Source: Phycisphaeraceae bacterium
Lineage (GTDB): Bacteria > Planctomycetota > Phycisphaerae > Phycisphaerales > UBA1924
DNA length: 64,000 nucleotides
Reading direction: 5' to 3'
NCBI GenBank assembly: GCA_019636565.1
Contig: JAHBXG010000007.1
Span: 1-64,000, forward strand
Position 1 is the stretch's first letter. Each line of letters opens with the position of its first letter. Below are positions 53,013 through 61,593 of this stretch, one piece after another. The notes under the pieces are model-generated. The model was not told the DNA's origin. It saw only the letters and a program-made list of their open reading frames with translations, and did no database searches. The position numbers were made by a program, and so were the translations under genes.

Positions 53013-53774
53013 TCAGGCCGTCCCCAGCCTGCAAACCCTGACCCCCGCTTCCAAAAGCGCACGGCGCACGGCGGACGCGAATTGGTCAGCGCCGGGCGTG
53101 TCCGAATGCAGGCAGATGGATTCTGCATCGATCCAGACGGTCGAACCGTCCGAGGCGAACGCGCGTCCCTCGGTGGCGATCAATACTGCCTGCTGAGCTG
53201 CGTCGTCTGCCGATTTGAGCAGCGCTCCTTCCAGCCTGCGCGATCGCAACGTGCCGTCCGCCTCGTAGCGACGATCGGCAAATGCCTCACGAACAACTCG
53301 AGCGCCGGATTGGAGCCAGCGCCCAATACCCGTTGCCCCCGCCTGCCCCATCAGCATCGCGCCCGGTGCGACGACTTTCGCTGCGCGAGCAATCGCGTCT
53401 GCGATTTCGACATTTTTCATGGCATCGTGATACAGCGCGCCGTGCGGCTTGACGTGCGCCAATCGCGCACCCCTAACATCTTCGATTGCGGCCACAAAGG
53501 CCCGCAATTGCGACGAAACCGTCTCCTCGATTTCTGAGGCACCCATCCCCGGCGAATCGCGCCCGAATCCCTCGCGATCGGGGTACGAAGGGTGCGCGCC
53601 GATTCCGATCCCTCTCGCATTGCATGCAAGCGACAGACGTTGAATGGTTGCGGCATCCCCCGCGTGCGCGCCGCACGCAATGTTGGCGGAAGTTACCGAA
53701 TCCAACAGCGCAAGTTCGATCGCAGGATCAACAGTGCCTTCGCCCAGGTCGCAATTGAGATCGATCTCTTTCAT
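53013..53774 (-). CDS. pxpA: 5-oxoprolinase subunit A
   Basis: LamB/YcsF-family subunit of the PxpABC 5-oxoprolinase, which converts 5-oxoproline to glutamate with ATP. The 253-residue protein has the signature LNCDLGEG at the N terminus, SANIACGAHAGD, GIGIGAHPSYPDREGFG and HVKPHGALYH. The start ATG at 53774 overlaps the MFS gene stop by 4 bases. It is the last gene of pxpB-pxpC-MFS-pxpA, an uncommon position with a transporter inside the set. Confidence 0.95.
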   Translation of the reverse strand: MKEIDLNCDLGEGTVDPAIELALLDSVTSANIACGAHAGDAATIQRLSLACNARGIGIGAHPSYPDREGFGRDSPGMGASEIEETVSSQLRAFVAAIEDVRGARLAHVKPHGALYHDAMKNVEIADAIARAAKVVAPGAMLMGQAGATGIGRWLQSGARVVREAFADRRYEADGTLRSRRLEGALLKSADDAAQQAVLIATEGRAFASDGSTVWIDAESICLHSDTPGADQFASAVRRALLEAGVRVCRLGTA

Positions 53775-55024
53775 TCGAACTCTTTGCCCTGGACGTTTGG
53801 AAGCAAGAAGATGATGCCAGCTCCGGCGAAGAACAGGATGCCGAGGAATGCCAGCGCCGTACCGAGTCCGGCCCGATCGGCGAAGGCGCCGATAAGCCAC
53901 GGTGATGCTGCGCTCACACCTCTCCCAAAGTTGTAGCAGAGTCCCTGTGCCGTGGCGCGGATCGACGACGGGAACAATTCCGCGAGGAGCGACCCAAAGA
54001 CGCTGAAGTATCCGTGGCCGAAGAAGCCGATGAGCGGCCCGAGAGCGAGAATCACTATCTCGTGCCGGGCGCTGAACCCATAAATCGGAACCAGAATTGC
54101 CGCCGAGACCGTAAAGATCACGAAAACCGCGCGCCGTCCGAACCAGTCTGCCAGGAAACCGAAGCTGAAGTACCCAAGAAAGGCGCCGATCTGTACGGGG
54201 ATGATCCACGTGGCCGAGTTTACAAGCGTCAGGCCCGCTCCTCCGTCGCTGATAGGTGAAGCGAGAAACGCCGGAATCCATGTGAATAGCCCCCAGTAGG
54301 CGCACATGAGAGAGGTCGTGAGCAGACACGCGACGATCACGCGCTTCGCGTAGGGCGCGCGCAGCAGGATCGCGAGCGAAGAAAGGAATCCGATCCGTTC
54401 TTTCGAAGCACGCGACCAAGTTTCGGATTCCGGAACGTGCCGCCGAATCCAGAACACCGCGAGCGCGGGCACGGCACCGACGACGAAGAGCAGCCGCCAA
54501 CTCGGCAGGATGAAAGCCGCGAGCGCCGCCGCGATGAGGTATCCAAGAGCCCACCCGGACTGCATGACACCGATGGCTTTGCCCCGGTCGCGCGGACTCC
54601 AGGTTTCCGCAATGAGCACCGAGCCCGCGGCCCACTCGCCGCCCATTCCAAGGCCGGTGAGGAGCCTCCAGAAAACCAACATCTCCAGGCTTTGCGCCGT
54701 GGCGCACATCGCGGTGCACACGGAGTACAAAAGGATTGAGATCATCAGGGCGCGCACGCGACCGATCTTGTCAGCGATCACGCCGAACAACACTCCGCCA
54801 AACGCCGAGGCGAAGAGCGTGGCCGCCATGATCATCCCGCTCTGCTGTTTGCTGAAATCGAATTCCGCCGCGATCGTTTTCAGGGCGAGCGCGTACAGCA
54901 TGATGTCCATGCCATCCAGCATCCACCCGGCCCCGCCGGCGATGAGCGCCTTGCGCGCCTGCGGGGTTGCTCTCGTCCACCACCCGAGCAGAGACCGATC
55001 GTTTTCCAGAGTATCACTCGTCAT
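53771..55024 (-). CDS. MFS transporter, AAHS/sugar-acid type, in the oxoprolinase operon
   Basis: A 417-residue 12-helix major facilitator. MFS motif A appears as GVIADKIGRVRALMI between helices 2 and 3, and LGMGGEWAAGSVLIAETW is the family mark of the aromatic-acid/metabolite:H+ symporter branch. GRRAVFVIF is the second motif A between helices 8 and 9. It overlaps pxpC and pxpA by 4 bases on each side, so it is made with the enzyme. The likely substrate is 5-oxoproline (pyroglutamate) or a precursor; this is inferred from context only. Confidence 0.9.
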   Translation of the reverse strand: MTSDTLENDRSLLGWWTRATPQARKALIAGGAGWMLDGMDIMLYALALKTIAAEFDFSKQQSGMIMAATLFASAFGGVLFGVIADKIGRVRALMISILLYSVCTAMCATAQSLEMLVFWRLLTGLGMGGEWAAGSVLIAETWSPRDRGKAIGVMQSGWALGYLIAAALAAFILPSWRLLFVVGAVPALAVFWIRRHVPESETWSRASKERIGFLSSLAILLRAPYAKRVIVACLLTTSLMCAYWGLFTWIPAFLASPISDGGAGLTLVNSATWIIPVQIGAFLGYFSFGFLADWFGRRAVFVIFTVSAAILVPIYGFSARHEIVILALGPLIGFFGHGYFSVFGSLLAELFPSSIRATAQGLCYNFGRGVSAASPWLIGAFADRAGLGTALAFLGILFFAGAGIIFLLPNVQGKEFE

Positions 55025-55962
55025 TGTGGAGGCAACTCCTTCTCGAGCGCGGCTTCATTCTCCGCAAGCATCTCTCTCGCTCTTTGAACCGTCACGCGTT
55101 CGAATCGCACCTCATCGCGCGGCCGGAGTTGGCCCAGAATCGGAAGATCGACCGTCGCGACGCAAGCGATCACCGGATAGCCGCCCGTTGTTGGATGGTC
55201 AACTCCAAGGACGATGGGTTGGCCGTTCTCCGGAACCTCGATAACGCCGTGCGTCATGCCTTCGCTCGTCATCCGGCCACCGCAGAGGGAGGAGTTCGCC
55301 TCGCCTTCGAGCCGTATCCCGGCCCGATCCGACTGATTTGAGACGCGATAGCCGGATGCCCAAATTCCCTGCGCGGCCTCCGGTCGAAACATTCCGGAGT
55401 CGGGTGTTTCGATCGCTCGGATTGTCCTCCTACGCAGGAATTCGGGGCCATACGAAACCTCGCCTCGCGTTTGCTCAGGTGAGCGTGATACGCCAACGCG
55501 GAGAACATCGCCCGCCTTGAGCGCACGCCCCTCGTGCCCCCCAAATCGCGCCGAAAGATGGGTTGATCGACTCCCCAGGATCTTGTTGACTTGAATGCCT
55601 TCGCGCACCGTCAGATAGACCCGGCACCCGCGCCGGACGGGACCGATGCGGAGCTGTTCCCCGGCGCTCAAATTCGCCATCCGCCACATGGGAATCATGC
55701 CACACTTGCTTCCCGAAACTTCGGCGACGCCCCCCGTCACCGCAATGACCGCGCCTTGTTCAAACTCAAAGAATCCTCCTGTAAGCGTGAACTCGAGGCC
55801 CGCGGCATCGTCCGGGTTCCCCACAAGTCGGTTGCCGATCCGAAGCGAAAGCGTGTCCGCCGCACCGCCAATCGCGACACCCAGAGCCGAAAAGCCAGGG
55901 CGTCCAAGGTCCTGGACGGTCGTGAGCATTCCCGGTTCGAGCACTCGCAGAATTGCATTCAT
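55021..55962 (-). CDS. pxpC: 5-oxoprolinase subunit C
   Basis: KipA/PxpC, 313 residues, with the biotin-dependent-carboxylase-like fold. TTVQDLGRPGFSALGVAIGG at the N terminus, MSLRIGN-like LSLRIGNRLVGNPDDAAGLE, and GGYPVIACVATVDLPILGQL are family marks. It works with PxpB. Its ATG overlaps the pxpB stop, and its stop overlaps the transporter start, each by 4 bases, which argues for strict co-translation. Confidence 0.94.
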   Translation of the reverse strand: MNAILRVLEPGMLTTVQDLGRPGFSALGVAIGGAADTLSLRIGNRLVGNPDDAAGLEFTLTGGFFEFEQGAVIAVTGGVAEVSGSKCGMIPMWRMANLSAGEQLRIGPVRRGCRVYLTVREGIQVNKILGSRSTHLSARFGGHEGRALKAGDVLRVGVSRSPEQTRGEVSYGPEFLRRRTIRAIETPDSGMFRPEAAQGIWASGYRVSNQSDRAGIRLEGEANSSLCGGRMTSEGMTHGVIEVPENGQPIVLGVDHPTTGGYPVIACVATVDLPILGQLRPRDEVRFERVTVQRAREMLAENEAALEKELPPQ

Positions 55963-56666
55963 GCTGTTTGCTCTTTCTCGGCCAGAGCACGGAACTGGGC
56001 AGCATCAACAGGTTTGAATCGCACTCGGTCGCCAGCTGCGAGCAATGAAGGAGACGGTTTCGACGCATCGAACATGCGGAGCGGTGATCGACCAATCAGT
56101 TTCCATCCACCAGGTGTTTCGCGAGGATAGATACCGGTCTGATCTCCGGCGATCCCGACGCTGCCCGAGGGAACTCGGACGCGCGGGCGTTCGAGTCGGG
56201 GCGCATGCAGGCTCTTCGGCAATCCGGTCAGATATGCAAACCCGGGCGTGAATCCAATGAAAGCAACGCAATACTCGGCCGCGGCGTGGCGAGAAACGAT
56301 ATCGGCAACGCTCAAGTTGCAATGCGCTGCAACGACTTCGAGATCGGGCGCGAATCCGAGTTCATAGCAAACGGGAATCTCGATCAGACGTGAGCTGTTT
56401 CGATTTCTTGAATCGTGTATTGAATTCATCAGCATTCGGACTCGCGATTCAACCTGTGTCAAATCAGCGCGAGGATCGAATCGAATCAGCAGAGTGTGGA
56501 AAGCCGGGGTGAGATCCACTATTTCTTCGAGGCGAGCATTTTGAAGCTGCTCGCAGGCGCTCCGCACCGATGCAAGGGCCGAATCGGTGGCATTCTCGCC
56601 AAAGCCGACTCGCAGGCAGCAGTCTCCCAGCCATGAAAGTGTGATTGCGGGGACGGGCTCGGTCAT
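55959..56666 (-). CDS. pxpB: 5-oxoprolinase subunit B
   Basis: KipI/PxpB, 235 residues. GFTPGFAYLTGLPKSLHAPR with a following RVRVPSGSVGIAGDQTGIY is the family core. It forms a heteromer with PxpC. As the first gene of the 5-oxoproline unit, it starts 54 bases from the -35 of the divergent riboswitch promoter. No pxp-specific regulator is seen. Confidence 0.93.
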   Translation of the reverse strand: MTEPVPAITLSWLGDCCLRVGFGENATDSALASVRSACEQLQNARLEEIVDLTPAFHTLLIRFDPRADLTQVESRVRMLMNSIHDSRNRNSSRLIEIPVCYELGFAPDLEVVAAHCNLSVADIVSRHAAAEYCVAFIGFTPGFAYLTGLPKSLHAPRLERPRVRVPSGSVGIAGDQTGIYPRETPGGWKLIGRSPLRMFDASKPSPSLLAAGDRVRFKPVDAAQFRALAEKEQTA

Positions 56667-56719
56667 CGACCGCAGTTTAATCGGATGCGTTCATCGCTAC
56701 TTGGCTCGGACAGGAAGGG

Positions 56720-56747
56720 TTGACACGGGCCGATCACCCGGTACACT
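56720..56747 (+). promoter_or_regulatory. promoter of the methionine operon
   Basis: A perfect TTGACA (56720-56725) and TACACT (56742-56747, 4 of 6) lie 16 bases apart. A start 7-8 bases downstream falls at 56754-56755, exactly where the riboswitch P1 helix begins. The fit between promoter and aptamer boundary supports both calls. Confidence 0.72.
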
Positions 56748-56754
56748 TCCTCCA

Positions 56755-56865
56755 GCATCAAGAGTCTCGGGAAGGCATATTCCCGGGCGGCAACCGAGCT
56801 GAAAACAGTCGCGGTGCCGGAGCCAGCCTTGGTTCAGTCGAAACGACTGCCCCTTGGAACGATGC
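56755..56865 (+). ncRNA. SAM-I-clan riboswitch
   Basis: Helices and conserved bases follow the SAM-I pattern. P1: GCATC (56755-56759) with GATGC (56861-56865). J1/2: ATCAAGAG. P2: CTCGGGAA (56766-56773) with TTCCCGGG (56780-56787), one G-T pair. P3: GGCAACC (56789-56795) opposite GGTGCC (56813-56818), capped by CTG-AAAA-CAG. Then CCAGC as in the aptamer's J3/4 region, and P4: CAGTCG-AAA-CGACTG (56835-56849). P2 is shorter than in classic SAM-I and shows no obvious kink-turn, so it may be a SAM-I/IV-type variant. Downstream to 56972 I see no clear terminator, so control may be at translation. Confidence 0.82.
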
Positions 56866-56972
56866 GGCGGATGATGGGATTGGCCCTTCATCCTGCAAAA
56901 AGCGAACGCGGCGAAAGCCCAGTTCGTTCCGCCCTATGGCTCGTGTCGACTTGGTGCCGTGGAGTTCACGGC

Positions 56973-58361
56973 ATGTCTGGTTTACCCCGTCATCTTTCAG
57001 CGTCCAAGGCTCTCGAAGCGCGTTCCGCCGCGGCACACCGCGCGGAACCCAGTCGAGTAGTTCGCAAGCGTGCAGTTCGCGCAGAGGCGGGCATCGACAC
57101 GCTTGCCATCCGAGGCGGCCGCGAGCCCGATCCGACCACGGGCGCGATTCTGACTCCGATCTATCAATCGACCACGTACGCGCAGGACGCGGTCGGCGTG
57201 CACAAGGGCCACACGTATTCGCGAGCGAGCAATCCGACTGTTTCTGCTTTGGAGGATGCGCTCGGCGCCCTCGAAAACACGCCTCCCGCAGTGTGTTTCT
57301 CAACCGGATTGGCCGCGATCACAACGCTGTTTCTCGCGCTGCTCAAAGCTGGCGATCACATCGTGGTTTCTGATGTGGTGTACGGTGGCACGGTTCGCTT
57401 GTTGAACCTGGTGCTTGAACCGCTCGGTATCACCGCGTCGTTTGTCGATACTTCCGATGTGCAGGCCGTTGAAGACGCGATCACTCCGCGCACAAGGCTC
57501 GTCTTTGCGGAAACACCCGCGAACCCGACATTGAAACTTGTCGATGTCGAAGCGATCGCACGCATCACGAAGAAACTGGGTATCCCGCTCGCAGTGGACA
57601 ACACGTTCCTGACGCCGGTGCTCTTCCGCCCGCTCGACCTTGGCGCGGACATCGCCGTTTACTCAACCACGAAATACATCGAAGGGCACAACGCGACGGT
57701 GGGGGGTTCGATCTCCACACGCGATGCCAGATTGCTCGATCGCCTTCGGCTCTTCCGCAAGTCTCTCGGTTCGATTCAGGCTCCGTTCGATGCCTGGCTC
57801 ACGCTCAAGGGCCTGAAGACGCTACCCCTCCGCATTCGTCAGCATTCCCGAAGCGCCCTGCGCGTTGCCCGATATCTGGAGGGCCATCCCAAGGTCACGA
57901 AGGTGTTCTACCCCGGGTTATCGGAGTTTCCGCAGCACGACCTGGCTCTGCGGCAGAGCCGATCGCAATTTGCAGCGAAGAGAAGCACGAAAAACGCCGA
58001 TTCTCAGACGTTCTTCGGGGGAATCGTTGCGTTCGAGGTAGCCGGTGGTGTAGATTCTGGTGTGACCGTGATGAACAACGTCCAACTCTGCACGCTCGCG
58101 GAGAATCTCGGCGCGACCGAGACGTTGATCACTCACCCCGTCTCGATGACGCACGGAGATGTGCCGCGCGAGCAGCGTGAGCGCACCGGCATCACCGATG
58201 GGCTGATTCGTCTCTCTGTCGGACTCGAAGACGCGGCGGACATCATCGCCGATCTCGAGCAAGCACTCGATCAAGTGGTGACAAAAGCCACGACGCGTGC
58301 TACTTCGACGCGCACGACGACGACGGTCAAGACGCGCGGTTGCGCGCGTCAACTCGTCTGA
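56973..58361 (+). CDS. cystathionine gamma-synthase / O-acylhomoserine sulfhydrylase-type PLP enzyme
   Basis: A 462-residue Cys/Met-metabolism PLP enzyme. TPIYQSTTYAQDAVGVHKG and TYSRASNPTVSALEDALG mark the N-terminal part; the PLP lysine is in YSTTKYIEGHNATVGG; LITHPVSMTH and GLIRLSVGLED close the core. It condenses activated homoserine with cysteine or sulfide. A 40-residue insertion (SRSQFAAKRSTKNAD) lies near residue 340, and the tail is Thr/Arg-rich. The ATG at 56973 is 107 bases after the aptamer; the frame is open upstream into it, so the start is inferred from homology and riboswitch position. It is the first gene of the operon. Confidence 0.87.
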   Translation: MSGLPRHLSASKALEARSAAAHRAEPSRVVRKRAVRAEAGIDTLAIRGGREPDPTTGAILTPIYQSTTYAQDAVGVHKGHTYSRASNPTVSALEDALGALENTPPAVCFSTGLAAITTLFLALLKAGDHIVVSDVVYGGTVRLLNLVLEPLGITASFVDTSDVQAVEDAITPRTRLVFAETPANPTLKLVDVEAIARITKKLGIPLAVDNTFLTPVLFRPLDLGADIAVYSTTKYIEGHNATVGGSISTRDARLLDRLRLFRKSLGSIQAPFDAWLTLKGLKTLPLRIRQHSRSALRVARYLEGHPKVTKVFYPGLSEFPQHDLALRQSRSQFAAKRSTKNADSQTFFGGIVAFEVAGGVDSGVTVMNNVQLCTLAENLGATETLITHPVSMTHGDVPREQRERTGITDGLIRLSVGLEDAADIIADLEQALDQVVTKATTRATSTRTTTTVKTRGCARQLV

Positions 58362-58444
58362 ACCCAACTTGCGTTTGCTCTCTCCCCGCTTTTTCCCGCG
58401 GCCCACGCGTGATTCGCGTGCCCGCTCTTGATCTGGAGCTCGCC

Positions 58445-60325
58445 ATGTCCGCCCAGTCCAATTCAAATGCTCGGCCCCTTGCACAATGCGATGACGTCGT
58501 CGTTCTCAAGTTTGGAAGTTCGGTTCTGCCCAACGAAGAGTCGCTCTCGCTCGCGATTCACGAGGTCTATCGCTATCTCCGACGAGGCCAGAAAGTGATC
58601 GCGGTTGTTTCGGCGATGGGGCCGACGACGGACAGGCTGCTCGCGCACGCGAAGACCTTCGGTGATTCGTGCGATGCGGGCGGTATTGCTGCGCTTGCTG
58701 CAACCGGCGAAGCGCAGACACAGGCGCTCCTGACCCTCGCGCTTGATCGCGCAGGGATTCCGGCGAACGCACTCGATCCGGGCGCGCTCGGCCTTCGCAC
58801 CAGCGGGCCGTTGCTGGATGCAAAGCCCGAAAGCCTCAATATCGAGGCGATCCGTGCGGCGCTCGAAGACCGACCAGTGCTTGTCGTGCCGGGATTCATT
58901 GGGCGTGATTCGCTCGGGCGCACGTCGTTACTCGGCCGCGGCGGCTCCGACTTCTCCGCTCTCTTCATCGCGGCGGGTCTGGGCTGCGATTGCGTGCTCG
59001 TGAAGGACGTCGACGGTCTCTACGACCGCGACCCTTCTGAGCACGCCTCGACCGCGCGCCGCTACCGCAAGGTTTCATACGACGATGTGCTTTCGCTTGT
59101 CGAAGGCGTCGCACAGCACAAGGCCGTTCGCTTCGCGCGCGACCACAATCTGTCGATCGGGATCGGCGGCATCGGGCATCCGGTGGGAACGGTCGTCGGA
59201 CCGGAAGCCTCGGAATTCGCGAAGGGTGTCGGAACTCCCAAGCCCGTCAAGGTCGCGCTGCTCGGCCTCGGCACCGTTGGTCTGGGCGTTTATCGCCATC
59301 TTGCTCAGCTTCCCAAGTTGTTCGAAGTGGTCGCGGTGGGCGTGCGCACTCTGAGCAAGCATGCTTCCAGCGGGGTACCCACGCCGCTCCTGACAAGCGA
59401 TCTCAACGCGGCGATTGCCTCGCCGGCGGATGTTGTCATCGAGTCGATCGGCGGATTGCACCCGGCTCGCGAACTCATTCTTCAGGCGATCAACGCCGGG
59501 AAGCACGTTGTCACGGCGAACAAGGCAGTGATCGCCGCATTCGGGCCGGAACTCCACGAGCGCGCCCGCAAGCAGGGTGTCACGCTCCGCTACAGCGCGA
59601 GCGTCGGGGGAGGTGTGCCCGTGATCGAGGCCATTCGACGCGCTCGCGAATCGGGGGAAGTGGTCGAACTGCGCGGCGTACTCAACGGCACGACCAACTT
59701 CATTCTCGGTCGGCTCGAAAAGGGCGTGGCATTTGATGAGGCGGTGCGCGAAGCCCAGGCCGCGGGATTTGCGGAGGCGGATCCGTCCGCAGACCTCGAT
59801 GGAGTCGATGTTGCGAACAAGCTTTCGGTGCTCGCATCGGTCGGTTTCGGTGTTTCGCTGCCCGTGGAAAGGGTAGAGCGCACCGGCATCCGGGCGATCA
59901 ATGTTGAGGCGGTCGCGGCGGCGCGGGCGCAAGGGAGTGCGATCCGTCTCGTTGCGACACTCCGAAATGAGGGGTCGGGTGTAGTTCGCGCGCTGGTGCG
60001 ACCCGAAGAGGTTTCGCTTTCGGGGTGTTTCGCGCAACTTCAGGACGAGCAAAATGCCGCGATTGTCCGATTGGCCGACGGTCGCCAGATCGTGGTAAGC
60101 GGACGGGGCGCCGGTCGCTGGCCGACGGCTGAATCGGTGTTCGCCGATCTGCTCGAGATCGCAGGCGAGCGGTTCGATCCGGAAGACACGCATGATCGCG
60201 TTCGCACGCACGCGAAGGCTCAGGGCGTCGCGGCTCGATTTGCGCAGGGAGCCCAACGGGACTCGGCCGCCTCTCCTCTCGGCGGAGCCCCTTCGCCGGC
60301 CCCTCGTACCGGAGCGAATCGGTGA
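58445..60325 (+). CDS. aspartokinase-homoserine dehydrogenase fusion without visible ACT domains
   Basis: A 626-residue bifunctional enzyme for the first and third steps from aspartate to homoserine. Residues about 15-265 are the aspartokinase domain: VVLKFGSSVLPNEESLSLA, VVSAMGPTTDRL and LLGRGGSDFSALFIAAGLG. Homoserine dehydrogenase follows from about residue 273: VALLGLGTVGLGVYRHL, AGKHVVTANKAVIAAFG, SVGGGVPVIEAI and RGVLNGTTNFIL. The two ACT domains that lie between them in E. coli ThrA, and a C-terminal ACT, are not seen; the length (626 against about 820) agrees. GGAG stands 7 bases before the ATG. The next gene overlaps by 4 bases. Confidence 0.9.
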   Translation: MSAQSNSNARPLAQCDDVVVLKFGSSVLPNEESLSLAIHEVYRYLRRGQKVIAVVSAMGPTTDRLLAHAKTFGDSCDAGGIAALAATGEAQTQALLTLALDRAGIPANALDPGALGLRTSGPLLDAKPESLNIEAIRAALEDRPVLVVPGFIGRDSLGRTSLLGRGGSDFSALFIAAGLGCDCVLVKDVDGLYDRDPSEHASTARRYRKVSYDDVLSLVEGVAQHKAVRFARDHNLSIGIGGIGHPVGTVVGPEASEFAKGVGTPKPVKVALLGLGTVGLGVYRHLAQLPKLFEVVAVGVRTLSKHASSGVPTPLLTSDLNAAIASPADVVIESIGGLHPARELILQAINAGKHVVTANKAVIAAFGPELHERARKQGVTLRYSASVGGGVPVIEAIRRARESGEVVELRGVLNGTTNFILGRLEKGVAFDEAVREAQAAGFAEADPSADLDGVDVANKLSVLASVGFGVSLPVERVERTGIRAINVEAVAAARAQGSAIRLVATLRNEGSGVVRALVRPEEVSLSGCFAQLQDEQNAAIVRLADGRQIVVSGRGAGRWPTAESVFADLLEIAGERFDPEDTHDRVRTHAKAQGVAARFAQGAQRDSAASPLGGAPSPAPRTGANR

Positions 60326-61593
60326 GCTTGCACATTCACACAAAGCTCGTTCACCCGGAAACTGCCGGCCTGCAGCACAAGCCGACGGTGACGCCGATCT
60401 ATTTGTCGTCAACGTTCGATCAGGATTCGGCGACGGCGTTCGGCGACTTTGACTACTCGCGGAGCGGCAATCCGACACGCCAGGTCCTCGAATTACAACT
60501 CGCTGAGCTCGAAGGGGCCAAGAAAGCCTTTGCATTCGCCAGCGGTGTTGCTGCGATCGCTGCGGTCACGCGATTCCTCAAGCCGGGTGACGAGATTCTG
60601 GCGTCGAACGACCTCTACGGAGGCACGCAGCGCATCTTTTCGACCATCCTGCCCGATCGCGGTGTGGATGTTCGATATTGCAATGCTTCCAATGCCGATC
60701 GATTCCTTGCCGCGGCCTCGCTCGAAACCAAGCTCGTCTACTTCGAACCCGTCGGCAACCCGATGCTGACCATCTACGACGTCCGCGCGATCGCTGATGC
60801 GGCCCGTCGGCGTGGAATTCTGACCGCCGTTGACAACACGCTCCTCACACCGCTCAATCTCCGCCCGCTCGATCTGGGCATCGATATCGTGATTCATTCC
60901 GCGACAAAGTACATCGGCGGGCACAGCGACGTGACCGCGGGAGTGGTCGCGGTCAATCGCGATGATCTGGCCGAGCACCTCTACCGCACACAGAACGGTG
61001 AGGGTTGTGCCCTCGCTCCGTTCGATGCGTACCAGCTCGAACGCGGGCTCCGCACGCTCGCGCTCCGTCTCGAACGCCAGCAGGACAACGCCCGACGCAT
61101 CGCCGAGTTCCTTGCAGGTCGGTCCGAGCTGCGCAAAGTTCGATATCCGACGCTGCCGACGCACCCGGGCAAGGACACACTGTGTCAGCAAAGCGTTTCG
61201 AAGCACGCAGGCGGCGGCGCCGTCGTCTGCTTCGAAACCGGCTCGGTCGATACCTCCCGCCGCATTGTCGAGGCACTGAAACTCTTTGCGATCCGCGTCA
61301 GTTTCGGTACCGTGTCCTCTTCCGCCAGCCTGCCTTTCTACATGTCGCACGCCAGCGTGCCGGAAAAGGAACGCGAACGCCACGCGCTGCCTCGCGATCT
61401 TGTGCGGCTGTCGATCGGCATCGAGCACATCGATGATCTGATCGCCGACCTGGATCAGGCTCTGCGAGCCGTTGACGTTGGTGAAGCAGGGGCTCGCGTG
61501 CCTAGGGAAATCGAAATCAAGCCGGCGACAGTGGCGATGGAGCCGCACGTCGTTGTCAGTCCAGTTCAATCCGCTTTTGAGGTTGCGTCATGA
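60322..61593 (+). CDS. cystathionine beta-lyase/gamma-synthase-type PLP enzyme
   Basis: A 423-residue paralogue of the first operon gene. TPIYLSSTFDQDSATAFGDF and YSRSGNPTRQVLELQLAELEG open it; PLP lysine in HSATKYIGGHSDVTAGVV; the end RLSIGIEHIDDLIADLDQAL is typical. Of the two paralogues in the operon, this one lacks the insertion and carries the SRSGNPT and SATKYIGGHSD forms common to cystathionine beta-lyases, so the pair could perform synthase then lyase (transsulfuration). The exact reaction cannot be assigned by eye. It starts GTG at 60322 in a GTGA overlap. Confidence 0.87.
   Translation: MSLHIHTKLVHPETAGLQHKPTVTPIYLSSTFDQDSATAFGDFDYSRSGNPTRQVLELQLAELEGAKKAFAFASGVAAIAAVTRFLKPGDEILASNDLYGGTQRIFSTILPDRGVDVRYCNASNADRFLAAASLETKLVYFEPVGNPMLTIYDVRAIADAARRRGILTAVDNTLLTPLNLRPLDLGIDIVIHSATKYIGGHSDVTAGVVAVNRDDLAEHLYRTQNGEGCALAPFDAYQLERGLRTLALRLERQQDNARRIAEFLAGRSELRKVRYPTLPTHPGKDTLCQQSVSKHAGGGAVVCFETGSVDTSRRIVEALKLFAIRVSFGTVSSSASLPFYMSHASVPEKERERHALPRDLVRLSIGIEHIDDLIADLDQALRAVDVGEAGARVPREIEIKPATVAMEPHVVVSPVQSAFEVAS

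Noticed and set aside
53013..54719. pxpA extended upstream to a 568-residue protein
   Set aside because: The N-terminal 300 residues run through the MFS gene in another frame. The ATG at 53774 overlapping the MFS stop fits the family start.
56814..56972. Upstream start of the cystathionine gamma-synthase-type enzyme at 56814
   Set aside because: This would place the start codon inside the riboswitch aptamer, and the added residues resemble nothing in the family.
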